Below, piece after piece: positions 6,984 to 15,683 of a stretch of DNA of 37,220 nt. Source of the stretch: an uncultured Chitinophagaceae bacterium (GTDB lineage Bacteria > Bacteroidota > Bacteroidia > Chitinophagales > Chitinophagaceae); NCBI GenBank assembly GCA_938017685.1, contig CALIIL010000130.1, forward strand, positions 1 to 37,220, given 5' to 3'. The translations under genes and the position numbers were made by a program. Each line of letters opens with the position of its first letter. The first letter of the stretch is position 1. The notes below the pieces were generated by a model. It searched no databases, had not been told where the DNA came from, and saw only the letters and a list, made by a program, of their open reading frames with translations.

Positions 6984-8441
6984 ATGGCTACAGAACCAAA
7001 GATTGTACAAGAAGGATTAACCTTTGACGATGTCCTTTTACTTCCTGCTTTATCACAAGTATTACCAAGAGAAGTAACTACCAAAACCAAGCTTGCTAAA
7101 AACTTAAATATCAACATCCCATTGATATCAGCTGCTATGGATACCGTTACCGAAACTAACCTAGCGATTGCCATGGCACGCGAAGGCGGCATAGGCATGA
7201 TACATAAAAATATGAGCATAGAACAACAAGCTATGCAAGTACGTAAGGTTAAGCGTAGTGAGAGTGGTTTAATCCTTGACCCTATTACATTAACTGTAGA
7301 TGCTACCGTTGGGGATGCTTTTCGTTTAATGAAAGAAAATAAGATAGGTGGTATTCCAATCGTTGACGACAAGAATATCTTAGTAGGCATGCTTACGAAC
7401 AGAGACTTACGTTTTGAAAAAAACATGAAGCAAAAAGTAAGCAAGGTGATGACAAGCGAAAACTTAATTACTGCGAAAAAAGGCACTGACTTGCAAAAAG
7501 CAGAAAAAATATTACAAAGTCACAAAATTGAAAAACTGCCAGTAGTAGATAATAAATATAAACTCATTGGCTTAATCACCTTCCGCGATATATTAAAACA
7601 CAAGAACCACCCGCATGCAAGTAAGGACAAACATGGTCGCTTGATGGTTGGAGCTGCAGTAGGTATTACGGCCGATCTATTAGTTAGAGTTAAAGCATTG
7701 GCCGACGCCGGTGTAGATGTGATAACATTAGATAGCGCGCACGGTCACTCCAAAGGTGTAATTGATGCCGTTAAAAATGTAAAAAAGAAATTTAAAAGCT
7801 TAGCGTTGATTGCAGGTAATGTTGCCACAGCAAGTGGAGCCAAAGCATTAGAAGCAGCTGGTGCCGATGCGGTTAAAGTAGGTATTGGACCAGGTTCTAT
7901 TTGCACAACAAGAATTGTAGCTGGTGTTGGAGTACCTCAATTAACGGCCATTATGAATTGTTCAGCTGCTGTAAAAATACCCGTCATTGCCGATGGAGGC
8001 ATTCGTTATACTGGAGACATGGTTAAAGCATTAGCCGCAGGTGCTAGTTCTGTTATGGCAGGAAGCGTATTTGCTGGAGTAGACGAAAGTCCGGGAGATA
8101 CTATAATATATGAAGGGCGTAAGTTTAAATCTTACCGAGGCATGGGAAGTATTACGGCCATGGAACATGGTAGCAAGGATCGCTACTTCCAAGATGTAGA
8201 AGATGATATTAAAAAATTAGTACCTGAAGGTATTGAAGGACGCGTTCCCTATAAAGGTCAGTTAAACGAAGTGGTGCATCAATTCATCGGTGGCTTGCGA
8301 GCGGGCATGGGTTATTGTGGCGCTAAGGATATTAATACATTGCACAAAGCACAGTTTATTAAAATCACAAATGCAGGCATGAATGAGAGCCATGCGCATG
8401 ATGTAACTATTACGCGAGAAGCTCCAAACTACTCAAGATAA
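6984..8441 (+). CDS. guaB: Inosine-5'-monophosphate dehydrogenase
   Basis: Oxidises IMP to XMP with NAD+, the committed step of GMP synthesis in the cytosol. 485 residues from ATG 6984, normal length. The (beta/alpha)8 barrel is interrupted by a CBS pair at about 101-205. The catalytic loop [10 protein letters not shown] gives Cys307, followed by GVGVPQ and DGGIRYTGD for phosphate binding. The mobile flap carries GRVPYKG and the 'RAGMGYCGA' segment is present. The start is chosen because TTG 6978 overlaps the promoter box. The next gene begins immediately after the stop (TAA then ATG), so guaB probably heads a transcript that includes the DUF4105 gene. Confidence 0.97.
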   Translation: MATEPKIVQEGLTFDDVLLLPALSQVLPREVTTKTKLAKNLNINIPLISAAMDTVTETNLAIAMAREGGIGMIHKNMSIEQQAMQVRKVKRSESGLILDPITLTVDATVGDAFRLMKENKIGGIPIVDDKNILVGMLTNRDLRFEKNMKQKVSKVMTSENLITAKKGTDLQKAEKILQSHKIEKLPVVDNKYKLIGLITFRDILKHKNHPHASKDKHGRLMVGAAVGITADLLVRVKALADAGVDVITLDSAHGHSKGVIDAVKNVKKKFKSLALIAGNVATASGAKALEAAGADAVKVGIGPGSICTTRIVAGVGVPQLTAIMNCSAAVKIPVIADGGIRYTGDMVKALAAGASSVMAGSVFAGVDESPGDTIIYEGRKFKSYRGMGSITAMEHGSKDRYFQDVEDDIKKLVPEGIEGRVPYKGQLNEVVHQFIGGLRAGMGYCGAKDINTLHKAQFIKITNAGMNESHAHDVTITREAPNYSR

Positions 8442-9638
8442 ATGAACATCAAAAGTTATCTCTTATTCTTACTATTTTCTCTTTTCTTTTTTCAAGGAAA
8501 GGCACAGGATAGTGCGAGCAACTTAAGAATTAGCTTATTGACTTGCGGACCTGGGCAGGATTTATATTCAGGTTTTGGACACAGTGGCGTTCGTATAATT
8601 GAGAACAATGATGAACGAAGAGACATAGTATATAATTACGGCACCTTTGATTTTGGGGATCCTGATTTTTATTGGAAATTTACTCGCGGCAAGTTATTGT
8701 ATTATGTAAATAAAGAAAGCTTTAGAGACTTCATAGGCATATACCAATACGAAGGGCGTTCTGTTTATGAGCAGGTTTTAAATCTCAACGCCCAACAAGC
8801 AGTACAAATAAAAAACTTCTTAGATAGCAATGCGCGCGAGGAGAACAAAAATTACAACTACGATTTTAATTACGACAATTGTTCAACAAGAATACTAGAC
8901 ATTTTTAAAACAAGCTTTGGTCCTGCCTTTGTGCCTGGACTAGCTACAAGAAGTGACAGTATAAGTTTCCGAGACAGGACAGATTATTACTTACGCAATA
9001 ATCACTGGACACTTTTTGGTATTAGTCTATTACTAAGCACACCTGTAGATCAAAAAATGAGTAACGAACAAAGTATGTTCTTGCCCGATTATCTCATGGC
9101 GGGATTTGCCAATGCGGAATTAAACGGCCAGCCATTTGTAGCTCAAACCATAGAAATACTGCCCAATAAAATTGACTTTAGAGATGCGCCCAATACGGTC
9201 AAAATGACTTTCTGGTTATTTGCCATTGCTGTGTTCCTATTGTCATTTAGTATTAAGTATGGTGATAAAATGATTTATTTTGACACCTTCTTTTTCTTAA
9301 TCATAGGCTTGTTGGGATGCTTTATGTTATTTATGTGGTTTGGCACGGATCATCAGTCTTGTCGTTACAATCGCAACATTCTTTGGGCACTTCCTTCACA
9401 TCTTATATTTGCCATATTTATACCAAGAAAAGCGGCATGGTTACAACAATATGCTCAAATAGCTTTAGGCATATTACTTTTTGCGTTGGTTTGGAACTTA
9501 TTTGCAGCGCAAGTGTACGTTGCCGAATTAACGCCTATTATTTTACTCTTACTTTGGCGCTTAAACCATTATCGTAAGAACCGTCACAATCATAATCCAT
9601 ATGAACAGTTCCGAAAATTTTTTAGCTCATTCCGATAG
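8442..9638 (+). CDS. DUF4105 (Lnb N-terminal-like) membrane protein
   Basis: 398 residues with a signal peptide (SYLLFLLFSLFFFQGKAQ). A DUF4105/Lnb N-terminal periplasmic domain follows: ISLLTCGPGQDLYSGFGHSG, VYNYGTFDFGDPDFYWKF, YDFNYDNCSTRILD. The Cys/His pattern resembles a papain-like fold, as proposed for the Lnb N-terminal domain. The C-terminal 150 residues hold about five transmembrane helices (from MTFWLFAIAVFLLSF to PIILLLLWRL) and a basic tail. In characterised relatives from gut bacteria a related domain accompanies lacto-N-biosidase function; here the role is unknown. It begins right at the guaB stop and its end overlaps the next gene by 38 nt. Its stop codon TAG (9636-9638) lies inside an 18-bp palindrome. 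Confidence 0.85.
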   Translation: MNIKSYLLFLLFSLFFFQGKAQDSASNLRISLLTCGPGQDLYSGFGHSGVRIIENNDERRDIVYNYGTFDFGDPDFYWKFTRGKLLYYVNKESFRDFIGIYQYEGRSVYEQVLNLNAQQAVQIKNFLDSNAREENKNYNYDFNYDNCSTRILDIFKTSFGPAFVPGLATRSDSISFRDRTDYYLRNNHWTLFGISLLLSTPVDQKMSNEQSMFLPDYLMAGFANAELNGQPFVAQTIEILPNKIDFRDAPNTVKMTFWLFAIAVFLLSFSIKYGDKMIYFDTFFFLIIGLLGCFMLFMWFGTDHQSCRYNRNILWALPSHLIFAIFIPRKAAWLQQYAQIALGILLFALVWNLFAAQVYVAELTPIILLLLWRLNHYRKNRHNHNPYEQFRKFFSSFR

Positions 9639-10431
9639 CTATCGGAACAACAAGGGAAGATATTTTAAAATAGGACAAGGAGCACCTATTGTACTGCTAC
9701 ATGGCTTTGCCGAAACTTACGAAATTTGGTCTACCATACAAGATGAGTTAGCTCAACAATTTACCTTAATCATTCCAGAAATTCCTGGCTGTGGCAATAA
9801 CTTTTCTTTTGAAAAAGCATTGAGCATGGAAGGTATTGCTGACTTTGTTGACGATATTTTACAGCAAGAAAAAATAGAACAAACGATCCTATTTGGACAT
9901 AGCATGGGCGGTTATGCTGCTGCGGCCTTTGCCGAAAAGTATGCAGAGAAGCTTAGCGGCCTTTCTTTTATTCATTCCCAAGCAAGTGCAGATAGTGCAG
10001 AAAAAAAGAAAGTTAGAGAACAGGCAATTGCCTTTATTGAAAAAAATGGAAAAGAGCAATTCCTTAAAACACTCATCCCTAAATTATACGCTGGTGCTAC
10101 AACCGATTATTTGGAAGAAAAAAAGTGGCATCATCGTCTTGCTCAACAATATAGTTCTGAACAAATCATGGCTTGTTACCAAGCCATGAAATCAAGAAAA
10201 GATAGAACTAAAGTACTCTCCGAATTAAACATCCCGGTCCAGTTTATACTTGGGACAGAAGATGCTTCTGTTGATTTGAAACAAGCAATTTCTCAGTCAC
10301 AGCTTTGTAAAATTTCTAAAGTCAATATATTTAACAAGACCGGACATACGTCTTTCATAGAAAATACGTCTTTATTAAAGAAATCATTAATAAACTTTAG
10401 TTATGACGTCCTACACCACTTCAATACGTAA
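9601..10431 (+). CDS. Alpha/beta hydrolase
   Basis: 276 residues, the size of a single alpha/beta-hydrolase domain with a small lid. Oxyanion motif VLLHGFAETYEIW (31-43), nucleophile elbow FGHSMGG with Ser101, acid in GTEDASVD (Asp221), and histidine in TGHTSF (His249) form a complete triad. No signal peptide, so cytosolic; substrate unknown (esterase, peptidase or dehalogenase-like are all possible). The ATG lies 38 nt inside the preceding DUF4105 gene. Residues 11-15 are encoded by the palindrome at 9630-9647, outside the conserved core, which begins at about residue 20. The stop TAA (10429-10431) forms part of the promoter box of the next gene. Confidence 0.88.
   Translation: MNSSENFLAHSDSYRNNKGRYFKIGQGAPIVLLHGFAETYEIWSTIQDELAQQFTLIIPEIPGCGNNFSFEKALSMEGIADFVDDILQQEKIEQTILFGHSMGGYAAAAFAEKYAEKLSGLSFIHSQASADSAEKKKVREQAIAFIEKNGKEQFLKTLIPKLYAGATTDYLEEKKWHHRLAQQYSSEQIMACYQAMKSRKDRTKVLSELNIPVQFILGTEDASVDLKQAISQSQLCKISKVNIFNKTGHTSFIENTSLLKKSLINFSYDVLHHFNT
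9630..9647. repeat. 18-bp perfect palindrome across a gene overlap
   Basis: TTCCGATAGCTATCGGAA is its own reverse complement. It contains the stop codon of the DUF4105 gene (TAG, 9636-9638) and lies in the 5' coding part of the hydrolase gene. CCGATAGCTATCGG-type palindromes recur in intergenic regions of Bacteroidota genomes in my experience; here it sits in coding sequence. Confidence 0.75.
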
Positions 10432-10436
10432 CTTTG
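10429..10436 (+). promoter_or_regulatory. Promoter -7 box (TAACTTTG) formed by the upstream stop codon
   Basis: Exact TAnnTTTG match whose first three bases are the hydrolase TAA stop. It ends 5 nt before the ATG at 10442. Confidence 0.55.
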
Positions 10437-10441
10437 CAGTA

Positions 10442-12361
10442 ATGCTCAAGCGGTTACTAATATTGATATGTTTTGTTGGCATGGTACTTTCCAGTCACGC
10501 CTCGCATATTATCGGTAGTGATTTTACTTATCAATGTTTGGGTAATGATACTTATCGTTTCACACTATCGATATATAGAGACTGTCGCTTACCGAACCAA
10601 GGAGGTGGTAATCCGGCGGCCATAACAGCTGATAATCCTGCATTTATTTCGTTTTTTGATGGGAATGGTAATTTTCTGTTTTTTGATTCGATTCAATCAT
10701 TTAATACCCAAGTAATACCACCAGAGTTTGATAATGCTTGTATTACTAATATTCCGATCAAATGTGTTAACCGCGTTCGTTTTACGTTTAATCAGACTTT
10801 ACCTGGCAATAGTACAGGCTATTACTTGGTATACCAACGTTGCTGCAGAAATGAAGCAACTTTAAATATTACCAACCCCGGGGGCACAGGAGCTTCTTTT
10901 ATGTGCTTTATCCCGCCCACTAATCTTGCGGTGTGCAATTCTTCACCGGTATTTAAAAATGACCCTCCACAGATTGTTTGTATTAATAACCCGCTAGTAT
11001 TTGACAACTCAGCGACGGATGCCGATGGAGACTCTTTGACCTATGAATTTTGTTCGGCTATAAGAGGAGGTAACACCAATACGCCTAAACCCATAATTAA
11101 TAACGGACCACCTTATCCGCCTGTATTTTACGCTTCACCGTTTTCGGCCATAAATCCAATGGCGGGTAACCCTCCAATTACAATTAATAGAGAGACGGGC
11201 GTCATAACCGGCACACCTAATATATTGGGCATTTTTGTAGTAACCGTATGTTGTAACGAATGGCGCAATGGCGTGCTAATTAATACTACAAGACGAGATT
11301 TTCAGGTGGAAGTAACGAATTGTTCCAAAGCAGTTATTGCAAATATTCCTGTATTATCACAAGAGCCAAATACCTACATCATTCAGTGTGGAGGCTTTGA
11401 TGTTGATTTTATAAATTCAAGCTCAGGAGGCTTTAGCTACTTCTGGGATTTCGGGGTGCCTGGAATATCAAGTGATACATCTAACCTTTTTCAACCCAGC
11501 TTTACTTACCCTGATACAGGAACGTATGTCGTAAAGCTCTTGGTAAATAGAGGTACGACTTGTCCTGATAGTATTGAACGATTAGTAAAAGTATACCCTA
11601 GCTTTGATGGAGATTATACATTTAGCGGTTTACTTTGTCCTAATCAACCTATCGCCTTTACTGATTTAAGCACATCGTCATTATTCCCTGTAAGCTATTG
11701 GGACTGGAACTTTGATGATGGGACAAGAGATACTGTTCAAAACCCAACACACTTTTTTCCAAATATTGGGAAAGATTTCCAAGTAACCTTAGTCTCTGGC
11801 AATGATCTTGGTTGCCGAGATACAACAACCAAAAACTTACTTATACCAAAGGTTGGTCTTTTTGCAGGTAATGATACGACAGTCATTATTAATAGAAGTA
11901 TAGAGTACAATGCAACCGGCACACAAACCTATGCTTGGGCCCCTCCGATATTCCTTGATAACCCTAATATTAATAATCCAACAGGCTTCTATACTGATAC
12001 TGGCCGTATTCAGTATATTGTGTCTGGTATTAGTGCTAATGGTTGCCCCGCATCTGACAGTATAACCGTATTTATTTCCGACAAAGAATACATTATCGTG
12101 CCCAATGCTTTCTCACCGAATGGTGATGGCAATAATGATGTTTTAAAAATTATTGGGGCCGGATATAAGCAACTGAACTATTTCAAAATCTATAATCGTT
12201 GGGGCGAACAAGTATTTGAAACAAACAATTTCTTAGACGGTTGGGATGGCACCTTAAGAGGAACACCGCAACCCATTAGCACCTATTTTTGGATTATTAA
12301 TGCAGTGGATGTAGATAATAATTCTAAAAATTTCAGAGGGGACTTAACTTTGATAAGATAA
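10442..12361 (+). CDS. Secreted PKD-repeat protein with gliding-type T9SS C-terminal sorting domain
   Basis: An extracellular or surface protein exported by Sec and then the type IX secretion system. From ATG 10442 it has about 639 residues with a signal peptide (LLILICFVGMVLSSHA) followed by SHIIGSDFTYQCLG, a beginning shared by many Bacteroidota gliding-associated proteins. The middle contains a cadherin-like segment (DADGDSLTYEF) and two PKD-type domains (FSYFWDFG; YWDWNFDDGTRDTVQNPTH). The last 90 residues are the T9SS sorting domain: IVPNAFSPNGDGNND, then FKIYNRWGEQVFE and WDGT. An in-frame upstream start at 10403 would lie inside the hydrolase gene and before the promoter box, so 10442 is preferred. 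Probably first gene of a unit with the SDR gene two bases downstream. Ligand or binding role unknown. Confidence 0.88.
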   Translation: MLKRLLILICFVGMVLSSHASHIIGSDFTYQCLGNDTYRFTLSIYRDCRLPNQGGGNPAAITADNPAFISFFDGNGNFLFFDSIQSFNTQVIPPEFDNACITNIPIKCVNRVRFTFNQTLPGNSTGYYLVYQRCCRNEATLNITNPGGTGASFMCFIPPTNLAVCNSSPVFKNDPPQIVCINNPLVFDNSATDADGDSLTYEFCSAIRGGNTNTPKPIINNGPPYPPVFYASPFSAINPMAGNPPITINRETGVITGTPNILGIFVVTVCCNEWRNGVLINTTRRDFQVEVTNCSKAVIANIPVLSQEPNTYIIQCGGFDVDFINSSSGGFSYFWDFGVPGISSDTSNLFQPSFTYPDTGTYVVKLLVNRGTTCPDSIERLVKVYPSFDGDYTFSGLLCPNQPIAFTDLSTSSLFPVSYWDWNFDDGTRDTVQNPTHFFPNIGKDFQVTLVSGNDLGCRDTTTKNLLIPKVGLFAGNDTTVIINRSIEYNATGTQTYAWAPPIFLDNPNINNPTGFYTDTGRIQYIVSGISANGCPASDSITVFISDKEYIIVPNAFSPNGDGNNDVLKIIGAGYKQLNYFKIYNRWGEQVFETNNFLDGWDGTLRGTPQPISTYFWIINAVDVDNNSKNFRGDLTLIR

Positions 12362-12363
12362 TT

Positions 12364-13134
12364 ATGAAGAGAACAATATTAATTACCGGTGCAACAGCAG
12401 GCATCGGAAAGAGCACAGCTCATTTATTTGCACAAAAAGGATATCAACTGATACTAACAGGCCGAAGAAATGACAGGCTGCTTTCTTTAAAAAAAGAATT
12501 AGAAGAAAAATATAATACGATTATTCAAACATTAAATTTTGATGTAAGAAATATTGAAGAAATTGAACAATCATTAGCAACGATCGATAAAGCAAAGTTT
12601 CCGACTATAAACATTTTGCTTAATAATGCTGGGCTTGCTAGTGGCGTAACTACTATAGACAACGGATTATTTAGCGACTGGGATGTAATGATAGATACCA
12701 ATGTAAAAGGATTGCTATACGTAACAAGAACACTTTTGCCTCAATTAAAGGAGCAAGAAGATGCGCATATAATTAATATTGGTTCAACAGCAGGTAAGGA
12801 TGTGTATCAAAATGGAAATGTATATTGTGCAACTAAGCATGCTGTAGATGCGCTTAGCAAATCCATGCGCATTGAACTCTTGCCTTTTGGTATAAAAGTA
12901 ACTTCTATTAATCCAGGTGCTTGCGAAACGGAATTCTCGATTGTAAGAAACCATGGCGATAAGGCAAAAGCAGATAAAGTATATGAAGGCTTTGACCCAT
13001 TGCGCCCAGAAGATATTGCGGACACCATTTTATATTGCGCAGAATTACCAAAGCATGTTTGTGTAAACGACTTAACCGTTACCTGTCTTACCCAAGCCAA
13101 TGCTAATTATAATATTAAAAAGAAAGTTTATTAA
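12364..13134 (+). CDS. Short-chain dehydrogenase/reductase (SDR), YdfG-like
   Basis: Cytosolic NAD(P)-dependent oxidoreductase, 256 residues, the classical SDR size. The cofactor motif TGATAGIGK is at 8-16, and the basic TGRRNDR (32-38) after strand 2 suggests NADP preference. NNAG is at 87-90, and the catalytic residues are Ser141 (NIGSTAGK), Tyr154 and Lys158 (YCATK). The INPGACETEF segment is typical. The closest well-known relatives by motif are YdfG-type 3-hydroxy acid/serine dehydrogenases, but the substrate is an inference. It lies 2 nt after the PKD protein gene and its stop abuts the ATG of the rhodanese gene, so the three are likely one transcript. Confidence 0.92.
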   Translation: MKRTILITGATAGIGKSTAHLFAQKGYQLILTGRRNDRLLSLKKELEEKYNTIIQTLNFDVRNIEEIEQSLATIDKAKFPTINILLNNAGLASGVTTIDNGLFSDWDVMIDTNVKGLLYVTRTLLPQLKEQEDAHIINIGSTAGKDVYQNGNVYCATKHAVDALSKSMRIELLPFGIKVTSINPGACETEFSIVRNHGDKAKADKVYEGFDPLRPEDIADTILYCAELPKHVCVNDLTVTCLTQANANYNIKKKVY

Positions 13135-13776
13135 ATGAAAGTAATAGCCGTTTCAGATTTAAAGCAAGCGCTATCAGAAGATATATGCCTTGTAGATGTT
13201 AGACCGACAGAAGACTTTGTGCACTCTTTTATTAAGGGAGCTATTAATATTGTACTCAACAACCATTTTGCAGACCGCTTTAAGCACTTTATACAAGAAC
13301 AAAAAGTACTAATCATTGCTAAAGATGAACAGCAAGAGGAGCTTGAAAAAGTAATAAAAAAAATAGCAGATAAAGAATTAAGTGTATGCTACAGTACTAT
13401 TATTGATTGGCAAGAACAAGACATTGCGCTTGACATGATTATAGATATAGATACATATGAACTAAAGTTAGATATAAAACATGATGAGCGGGCACTGATC
13501 ATTGATGTAAGAGATCATGAAGATTATGAGCAAGAGCACGTAACTGGAGCAAAAAACTTATCCGTTTTTGAGATGACAGACCCGTTGGTTTTAAGCCAGG
13601 TAGATGAAAACCTGAATATATACATGCATTGCAATGGCGGAACGCGCAGTGTATTGGCCTGCTCAATCCTTAAAAAGCATGGTTTTCATAACATTCGGAA
13701 CATAGAAGGAGGCATGAAAGCAATTCGAAAAGAAGAGGATATCCCGTTGAAAGAGAAGAAAGCACAAATCAACTAG
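13135..13776 (+). CDS. Tandem rhodanese-domain protein
   Basis: 213 residues forming two rhodanese-like halves. The first (about 1-100) keeps the LVDVRPTEDFVHSFIKGAINI substrate-side pattern but has no cysteine at the active loop position (VLIIAKDEQQEEL), so it is probably catalytically dead. The second (about 105-205) has IIDVRDHEDYEQEHVTGAKNL and an active loop CNGGTRS with Cys166, consistent with sulfurtransferase activity. No signal peptide, so cytosolic. Starts directly at the end of the SDR gene. Sulfur carrier and acceptor unknown; a cysteine desulfurase gene lies about 3 kb away but on the other strand. Confidence 0.88.
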   Translation: MKVIAVSDLKQALSEDICLVDVRPTEDFVHSFIKGAINIVLNNHFADRFKHFIQEQKVLIIAKDEQQEELEKVIKKIADKELSVCYSTIIDWQEQDIALDMIIDIDTYELKLDIKHDERALIIDVRDHEDYEQEHVTGAKNLSVFEMTDPLVLSQVDENLNIYMHCNGGTRSVLACSILKKHGFHNIRNIEGGMKAIRKEEDIPLKEKKAQIN

Positions 13777-13793
13777 ATTAGTGATGTACATTG

Positions 13794-13801
13794 TACCTTT
13801 G
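13794..13801 (+). promoter_or_regulatory. korA promoter -7 box (TACCTTTG)
   Basis: Exact TAnnTTTG match. GTG at 13801 starts on the last base of the box; GTG at 13807 lies 5 nt after it and fits the layout of other genes here. Confidence 0.55.
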
Positions 13802-13806
13802 TGCCC

Positions 13807-15651
13807 GTGTCAAAACCAATAGAAATTGTAGAAGAGGTTATCATCAAATTTGCAGGTGATAGCGGCGATGGGATACAGCTTACAGGTACCCAATTTACCA
13901 ACAACACTGCCCTACTGGGTAATGATTTATCAACCTTCCCAGATTTTCCTGCGGAGATTAGAGCTCCATTAGGAACTTTAGCCGGTGTTAGTGGCTTTCA
14001 GTTGCGATTTTCATCCAATGAAATATTTACACCAGGCGATGAATTTGATGTGCTTGTTGTTATGAATGCAGCTGCATTAAAGGTTAATTTAAACCAATTA
14101 AAAAAAGGCGGCATCATCGTGGCAAATGAATCTGGTTTTGATGCTAAGAACTTACGCTTAGCCAATTACGAAGAAGGTGATAATCCCTTAACAAATGATA
14201 GCCTAAGTGGTTACAACTTACATGTAATAGATGTAACAAAACTTACTCGTGAAGCTCTAAAAGATTTAAAACTAGGTGTAAAGGAAAAAGATCGTGCTAA
14301 GAATATGTTTGTTCTTGGTTATGTGTATTGGATGTATAACCGTTCTTTAGAAACAACATTTACTTTCCTAGAAAATAAATTTGGTAAGAAACCCGAAATC
14401 TTAGCTTCGAATAAACTAACACTGCAAGCAGGTTATAATTACGGCATAACAACAGAAGCAATCGCTTCACGATTTAGCGTAGAAAAAGCTAAATTAGGAA
14501 AAGGTACCTATAGAAACATTCAAGGTAATACAGCCCTATCCTATGGATTAATAGCAGCTGCTAAAAAAGCGGGTCTTAAATTATTTCTAGGTTCATACCC
14601 TATAACTCCAGCAAGTGACATACTGCACGAATTAAGCAGACACAAAAACTTTGGTGTAATAACCTTCCAAGCCGAAGATGAGATTGCAGCAGTATCCTCT
14701 GCTATAGGAGCATCCTATGGAGGCAAACTAGCTGTTACAACAACTTCAGGTCCAGGTATGGCGTTAAAAGCAGAAGCCATAGGCTTGGCTATGATGCTAG
14801 AAATTCCATTAGTCATCATTAATATTCAACGAGGTGGACCAAGTACAGGATTACCAACGAAGACTGAACAAAGTGACTTAATGCAAGCATTTTATGGTCG
14901 AAATGGAGAAAGTCCCATGCCGATCATTTCAGCCTCTTCTCCTTCAGATTGTTTTGATGCCATATTTGAAGCTTCGCGTATAGCGTTGCAGCATATGACA
15001 CCAGTTGTATTCTTAAGCGATGGTTATATAGCCAATGGCTCTGAGCCTTGGTTATTTCCAAAGGAAAGTGAACTTAAAGATATTGAAGTCAAATTCGCAA
15101 CAGAAGTAGTTGATAAAGAAACTGGTTTTCAACCCTACTTGCGCGATGAGAAGCTAGTAAGGCCTTGGGCATTGCCCGGGACGCCAGATTTGGAACACCG
15201 TGTTGGAGGTTTAGAAAAAGAAGACATTAGTGGTAACGTTAGCTATGATCCTGATAATCACGAACACATGGTATTAACCCGTGAAAGAAAGATTAAACTA
15301 ATTGCCGATCAAATACCAAATCAAGAGATTGTGCAAGGTGAAGAACAAGGGGATATACTAGTACTAGGCTGGGGAAGTACCTATGGTGTTATAAGCTCAG
15401 TGGTAAGACAATTAGTGGCCGAGGGCAAAAGTGTATCTCAAGCGCATATTAGATACATTAATCCTTTTCCTAAAAACCTAGAAAAATTAATGCAAGGCTT
15501 TAAAAAGGTAATTATACCAGAAATAAACAATGGTCAACTAAGTAAAATCATTAAGGCTGAGTACCTTGTCCCTGCTATTGAGTTTCATAAAATAAAAGGA
15601 ATTCCGATCACACAGAACGAACTTAAGTCCTTTATAAGTACACATTTGTAA
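13807..15651 (+). CDS. korA: 2-oxoacid:acceptor oxidoreductase, fused gamma-alpha subunit
   Basis: Alpha subunit of a thiamine-pyrophosphate iron-sulfur oxidoreductase, probably 2-oxoglutarate (or another 2-oxoacid):ferredoxin oxidoreductase, which makes acyl-CoA and reduced ferredoxin. About 614 residues from GTG 13807. The N-terminal gamma domain begins IIKFAGDSGDGIQLTGTQF and includes FPAEIRAPLGT. The alpha domain from about residue 225 contains LGSYPITPASDILHEL, FQAEDEIAAV, TTTSGPGMALKAEA and GGPSTGLPTKTEQSDL. The C-terminal domain has LGWGSTYGV and a final PEINNGQLS. No ATG is near the conserved start; GTG 13801 and GTG 13807 are the options. The thiamine-binding beta subunit (korB) normally follows directly, but here OmpA-like lipoproteins follow and no korB is in the window. 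Confidence 0.93.
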   Translation: MSKPIEIVEEVIIKFAGDSGDGIQLTGTQFTNNTALLGNDLSTFPDFPAEIRAPLGTLAGVSGFQLRFSSNEIFTPGDEFDVLVVMNAAALKVNLNQLKKGGIIVANESGFDAKNLRLANYEEGDNPLTNDSLSGYNLHVIDVTKLTREALKDLKLGVKEKDRAKNMFVLGYVYWMYNRSLETTFTFLENKFGKKPEILASNKLTLQAGYNYGITTEAIASRFSVEKAKLGKGTYRNIQGNTALSYGLIAAAKKAGLKLFLGSYPITPASDILHELSRHKNFGVITFQAEDEIAAVSSAIGASYGGKLAVTTTSGPGMALKAEAIGLAMMLEIPLVIINIQRGGPSTGLPTKTEQSDLMQAFYGRNGESPMPIISASSPSDCFDAIFEASRIALQHMTPVVFLSDGYIANGSEPWLFPKESELKDIEVKFATEVVDKETGFQPYLRDEKLVRPWALPGTPDLEHRVGGLEKEDISGNVSYDPDNHEHMVLTRERKIKLIADQIPNQEIVQGEEQGDILVLGWGSTYGVISSVVRQLVAEGKSVSQAHIRYINPFPKNLEKLMQGFKKVIIPEINNGQLSKIIKAEYLVPAIEFHKIKGIPITQNELKSFISTHL

Positions 15652-15683
15652 AAAAATTGTACTTTCACCATTGTATTCTTAAT

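Noticed and set aside
6953-7486. Minus-strand 177-codon hydrophobic frame
   Set aside because: Antisense to the first third of guaB; the hydrophobicity comes from reading the complement of a well-conserved gene.
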